A stretch of 15,175 bases of DNA from an uncultured Novosphingobium sp. (lineage in GTDB: Bacteria; Pseudomonadota; Alphaproteobacteria; Sphingomonadales; Sphingomonadaceae), in contig CAMPIM010000092.1 of assembly GCA_946886365.1 (NCBI GenBank), positions 1 to 15,175 of the forward strand, written 5' to 3'. Numbering within the stretch: position 1 is the first letter of the stretch; every line of letters begins with the position of its first letter. A model generated the notes under the pieces. The model worked only from the letters and a program-made list of their open reading frames with translations, had not been told where the DNA came from and searched no databases. Shown here in pieces: positions 14,086 through 15,175 of this stretch. A program made the position numbers and the translations under genes.

Positions 14086-15140
14086 ATGCCGAGGAACTGA
14101 ACGCCGGGCTGTCCGAAGTGCGCGAGGCGCATCGGTTCGATGAGGGCGCGTTGCGGGCGTGGCTGAAGGAGCATGTGCCCGAGGCGGAAGGGCCGCTGAC
14201 CGTGCGGCAGTTCAAGGGCGGGCAGTCCAATCCGACCTTCAGGCTGGACGTTCCGGGCCGTTCCTTCGTCATGCGCCGCAAGCCGCCCGGCGTGACGGTG
14301 CCGGGCGCCCATGCCGTGGATCGCGAGGCGCGGGTGATCGCGGCGCTGGGCAAGGAAGGTTTTCCGGTGCCCCGCATCTACGGGCTTTGCACGGACGATG
14401 CGGTGATCGGCAGCTGGTTCTATGTCATGGAGTGCGTCGAGGGGCGCGTTTTCTGGAGTTCGCGTTTCGAGACTGTCGCGGCGGAGGAACGGATTGCCTA
14501 TTTCGACGCGATGAACGCGACTTTGGCGCAGCTTCACAATTTCGATCCCGTGGCTCTGGGTCTCGATGATTTCGGGAAGAAGGGCAATTACTTCGAGCGG
14601 CAGATCGCGCGATGGTCGCGCCAATATCTGAATGACGAGGCGGCTGGCCGCGACGTCAATATGGACCGGTTGATCGAATGGCTGCCAGCGAATATTCCCG
14701 CTGGGGATGAAAGCCGGATCGTCCATGGCGATTATCGGGCCGATAATATGGTGTTCCATCCGACCGAGCCACGCGTTGCGGCGGTGCTGGATTGGGAGCT
14801 TTCGACGCTTGGCCATCCGTTGGCGGATTTCGTCAATCACCTGATGATGTACCGGCTGCCACCCGCCATCTTGTCTGGCCTGCGGGGCGCCGATTTCGCC
14901 GCGCTGAAACTGATGCCCGAGGAGGAGTATATCGCCGCCTATTGCCGCAGGACCGGGCGGGACGGGATCGACCATATGGGCTTTTACCGCGCTTTCGCTC
15001 TTTTCCGGCTTGCGGCCATCTATCATGGCATTAAGGCAAGGGCACTACGCGGAACGGCCGCATCGGCGCATGCAGAAGAACTGGCGGCGCAATATCCCCT
15101 GCTCGCCCAATTGGGATGGAGCGAGGCGGAAGCGGCCTGA
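14082..15140 (+). CDS. Aminoglycoside-phosphotransferase-like kinase (APH family, ACAD10/11 or LvaA type)
   Basis: This 352-residue protein has the APH/choline-kinase fold. Visible parts are a glycine-rich loop GGQSNPTF (46-53), the ATP-binding Lys K67 in VMRRKPPG, catalytic-loop HGDYRADN (215-222, catalytic D217) and DWE (237-239, metal-binding D237), followed by LGHPLADF. In this subfamily the acceptor is thought to be a hydroxyacyl-CoA rather than an antibiotic: LvaA of Pseudomonas and the kinase domain of ACAD10/11 are the precedents. The ATG at 14082 overlaps the dehydrogenase stop (ATGA), so the two are translationally coupled and probably act together. An in-frame GTG at 14037 inside the dehydrogenase gene is rejected. 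It is complete, and a new start follows 18 bases later. Confidence 0.9.
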   Translation: MNAEELNAGLSEVREAHRFDEGALRAWLKEHVPEAEGPLTVRQFKGGQSNPTFRLDVPGRSFVMRRKPPGVTVPGAHAVDREARVIAALGKEGFPVPRIYGLCTDDAVIGSWFYVMECVEGRVFWSSRFETVAAEERIAYFDAMNATLAQLHNFDPVALGLDDFGKKGNYFERQIARWSRQYLNDEAAGRDVNMDRLIEWLPANIPAGDESRIVHGDYRADNMVFHPTEPRVAAVLDWELSTLGHPLADFVNHLMMYRLPPAILSGLRGADFAALKLMPEEEYIAAYCRRTGRDGIDHMGFYRAFALFRLAAIYHGIKARALRGTAASAHAEELAAQYPLLAQLGWSEAEAA

Positions 15141-15158
15141 TCAAAGGGGAATGGTGGA

Positions 15159-15175
15159 ATGAAGACCCGGATTAC
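15159..15175 (+). CDS. Start of a downstream gene (3' partial), possibly nitronate monooxygenase-like
   Basis: After the kinase stop, AGGGGA (15145-15150) is followed 8 bases later by ATG at 15159, reading MKTRI then a cut codon. Another ATG at 15151 hits a stop after three codons. MKTRIT is a common beginning of nitronate monooxygenase / 2-nitropropane dioxygenase-like proteins, but five residues cannot establish this. The gene would continue the dehydrogenase-kinase operon. Confidence 0.4.

Noticed and set aside
1..15175. CRISPR array, tRNA or rRNA gene, transposase, integrase or toxin-antitoxin pair
   Set aside because: I saw no regularly spaced repeats, no RNA gene signature and no coding frame resembling these families; the only repeat element is the palindrome at 6100-6245.

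Overview
The window is about 15.2 kb of GC-rich, densely coding DNA. GCG/GCC/CGC codons dominate, most gaps are short, and Shine-Dalgarno boxes (GGAG, AAGGA) precede most starts. Gene content and style suggest an alphaproteobacterium, most likely a sphingomonad (Sphingobium/Novosphingobium/Sphingomonas type). That placement is an inference, because no rRNA or other marker gene is present. The first ~50 bases are abnormal poly-C/poly-G and look like a damaged contig end.

Layout. (1) 2-4131, + strand: the C-terminal part of an HSL-type alpha/beta hydrolase, a PF04909-type amidohydrolase, a short AMP-forming acyl-CoA ligase and an SDR dehydrogenase. (2) 4136-5041, - strand: an alpha/beta hydrolase. 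It meets the SDR tail to tail with a 4-base gap and is divergent from (3), an IclR-family regulator at 5233-6072 (+). (4) 6100-6245: a 146-bp quasi-palindromic element with 20-bp perfect terminal arms, lying between convergent genes. (5) 11039 down to 6250, - strand, a probable operon in the order: two tandem paralogous proteins with a phytanoyl-CoA-hydroxylase-like metal/2-oxoglutarate signature, an SDR that overlaps the second paralog by one base, an atypical NAD-binding epimerase-like SDR, and an uncharacterised protein that looks like a dimeric alpha/beta-barrel (EthD-like) protein. A second, full-length fatty-acyl-CoA ligase (12770-11175) lies upstream on the same strand. (6) 12907 to the end, + strand, divergent from the ligase: an acyl-CoA dehydrogenase, an aminoglycoside-phosphotransferase-like kinase overlapping it by 4 bases, and the first codons of another gene.

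How the genes may work together (inference). Two CoA ligases, an acyl-CoA dehydrogenase, three SDR-fold enzymes, two hydrolases, an amidohydrolase-fold enzyme, two putative non-heme iron oxygenases and one IclR regulator look like an inducible catabolic cluster for a hydrophobic carboxylic acid or alicyclic/aromatic substrate. Substrate activation by the ligases would be followed by hydroxylation, oxidation, ring or ester hydrolysis and beta-oxidation-like steps. The kinase and acyl-CoA dehydrogenase pair resembles the LvaA/LvaC and ACAD10/11 logic of phosphorylating a hydroxyacyl-CoA. The substrate cannot be read from the sequence. The most novel parts are the tandem oxygenase-like pair with its small operon, and the palindromic element.
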